This document shows positions 6,113 through 6,811 of a DNA stretch of 6,811 nt, piece after piece. Position 1 is the first letter of the stretch. The number at the start of each line of letters is the position of its first letter. The notes under the pieces are model-generated. The model saw only the letters and a list, made by a program, of their open reading frames with translations, made no database searches and was not told the DNA's origin. The position numbers and the translations under genes are program-made. Location of the stretch: contig JAGSPQ010000192.1 of assembly GCA_018262385.1 (NCBI GenBank), positions 1-6,811 on the forward strand, in the 5' to 3' direction. The stretch is from Myxococcaceae bacterium (lineage in GTDB: Bacteria; Myxococcota; Myxococcia; Myxococcales; Myxococcaceae).

Positions 6113-6811
6113 TCAACCGCGCCAGGCGACCCGGTTCTCGGGCTCGAAGCGCCGGTAGGTCCCCGCCGCCATCTCTTTCACCATCGCCTGCTTGAACAGC
6201 ATCCCCATCTTCGTCGAGTGGCCGCTGCCCTGGTAAAAACGGTCCCAGGCGTACTGGTACATCTCCTGGAGCTTCTCGGCCGACATCCGCTTCGGCTTGA
6301 AGACGACTTTGTCGGCGGTGTAGTCGAGCCAGTTGTTCGAGGTGACCCGGCCCTCTTTCTCCCACTTCGCCCGCGTCGTGGAGTGGGGGAAGGGGGTCAT
6401 GATGGTGAACTCGGCCATGTCGAGCTTCACCTCGAGCAGGAAGTCCACCAGCCGCTTGATGTAGTCCTCGTCCTGCTCGTCGGTGCCGAGGATGATCGTG
6501 CCTTCGATCGCGATCCCGTGATCCTTCAGCCGCTTGATCCGGTTGCGGATGTGGTTCGAGGTGTCGAAGATCGCCTGGTAGACGTACCAACAGCCCGAGT
6601 CGGCGGCGAGCTTGAGGATCTCGTCGTCGTCGAGAATCGGGTGCGAGACCCAGGTCTTCTTCAGCGGAATCATCGCGGTGAACAGCTCGCGCAACCAGTT
6701 CTTGTCCTGGGCCAGCGAGTTGTCGACGATGAACAGCCGGTTGTTCTTGATGCTCTCCATCTCTTCGATCGCTTTCGACACCGGGCGGGGGCGGAAATTC
6801 CGGCCGCCGAG
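6113..6811 (-). CDS. Radical SAM protein, probably of the B12-binding type (5' part beyond window)
   Basis: The frame is open to the right edge and gives the last 232 residues. The visible part is the second half of a radical SAM barrel plus a C-terminal tail. The segment FRPRPVSKAIEEMESI leads to a strand LFIVDNS (where relatives have LFFVDDN), then KKTWVSHPILDDDEILKLAADSG, IEGTIILGTDEQDEDYIKRL and FTIMTPFPHSTTR, each at the expected place for B12-binding radical SAM enzymes, whose usual last motif reads FxPFPGTPLY. The CxxxCxxC cluster and any cobalamin-binding domain would lie beyond the edge, so the catalytic class is inferred from the visible half. A GTG at 6781 is in frame but is not the real start, since conserved sequence continues upstream of it. 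The gene is 1 nt from the acyltransferase gene, suggesting a joint role in making or modifying a lipid or natural product. The specific reaction is unknown. Confidence 0.8.
   Translation of the reverse strand, partial: LGGRNFRPRPVSKAIEEMESIKNNRLFIVDNSLAQDKNWLRELFTAMIPLKKTWVSHPILDDDEILKLAADSGCWYVYQAIFDTSNHIRNRIKRLKDHGIAIEGTIILGTDEQDEDYIKRLVDFLLEVKLDMAEFTIMTPFPHSTTRAKWEKEGRVTSNNWLDYTADKVVFKPKRMSAEKLQEMYQYAWDRFYQGSGHSTKMGMLFKQAMVKEMAAGTYRRFEPENRVAWRG

Noticed and set aside
5527..6195. A 222-codon plus-strand frame opposite the acyltransferase
   Set aside because: Composition is that of an antisense shadow and it runs across two real minus-strand genes.
6779..6781. GTG at 6781 as the start of the radical SAM gene
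   Set aside because: The frame continues to the window edge and the preceding residues (GGRNFRPRP) fit the conserved core of the family, so the true start is beyond the window.

Overview
The window is GC-rich and gene-dense, with short intergenic gaps and a strong G/C preference at third codon positions. Two genes point to a myxobacterium or close relative (Myxococcota): a secreted lipoprotein built from many four-cysteine modules, and a pair of adjacent small membrane proteins sharing a Tyr-Ala-Gly-Trp segment. This assignment is inference from gene style; no rRNA or other phylogenetic marker lies in the window.

Layout. Positions 1-726 (minus) hold the N-terminal 242 residues of LarB, the first enzyme of nickel-pincer cofactor synthesis; its C-terminus runs off the left edge. 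After a 57-nt divergent gap, 784-2439 (plus) encodes the cysteine-rich probable lipoprotein. It converges, across only 7 nt, with a minus-strand block that reaches the right edge. In transcription order that block is: the C-terminal part of a radical SAM protein, probably of the B12-binding type (6113-6811, cut by the edge); an LpxL/HtrB-like acyltransferase (5152-6111); a 109-nt gap with an inverted repeat and a weak promoter-like pair; two paralogous two-helix membrane proteins (4434-5042 and 3889-4434); and an archaeal/eukaryotic-type prolyl-tRNA synthetase (2447-3874).

How they work together. The radical SAM and acyltransferase genes are separated by 1 nt and are probably co-translated, which suggests a shared lipid or envelope-modification pathway whose product cannot be named from here. 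The two membrane proteins overlap by 1 nt (TGATG), and proS starts 14 nt after the second, so these three are probably one transcript even though their functions look unrelated. LarB is separately oriented and its usual Lar partners are not visible. I found no tRNA, rRNA, CRISPR array, insertion sequence or phage gene, and no clearly new multi-gene system. The points most worth a second look are the 14-module cysteine array, the loss of zinc ligands in ProRS, the Gln in the acyltransferase H-x4-D/E motif, and the membrane-protein pair.
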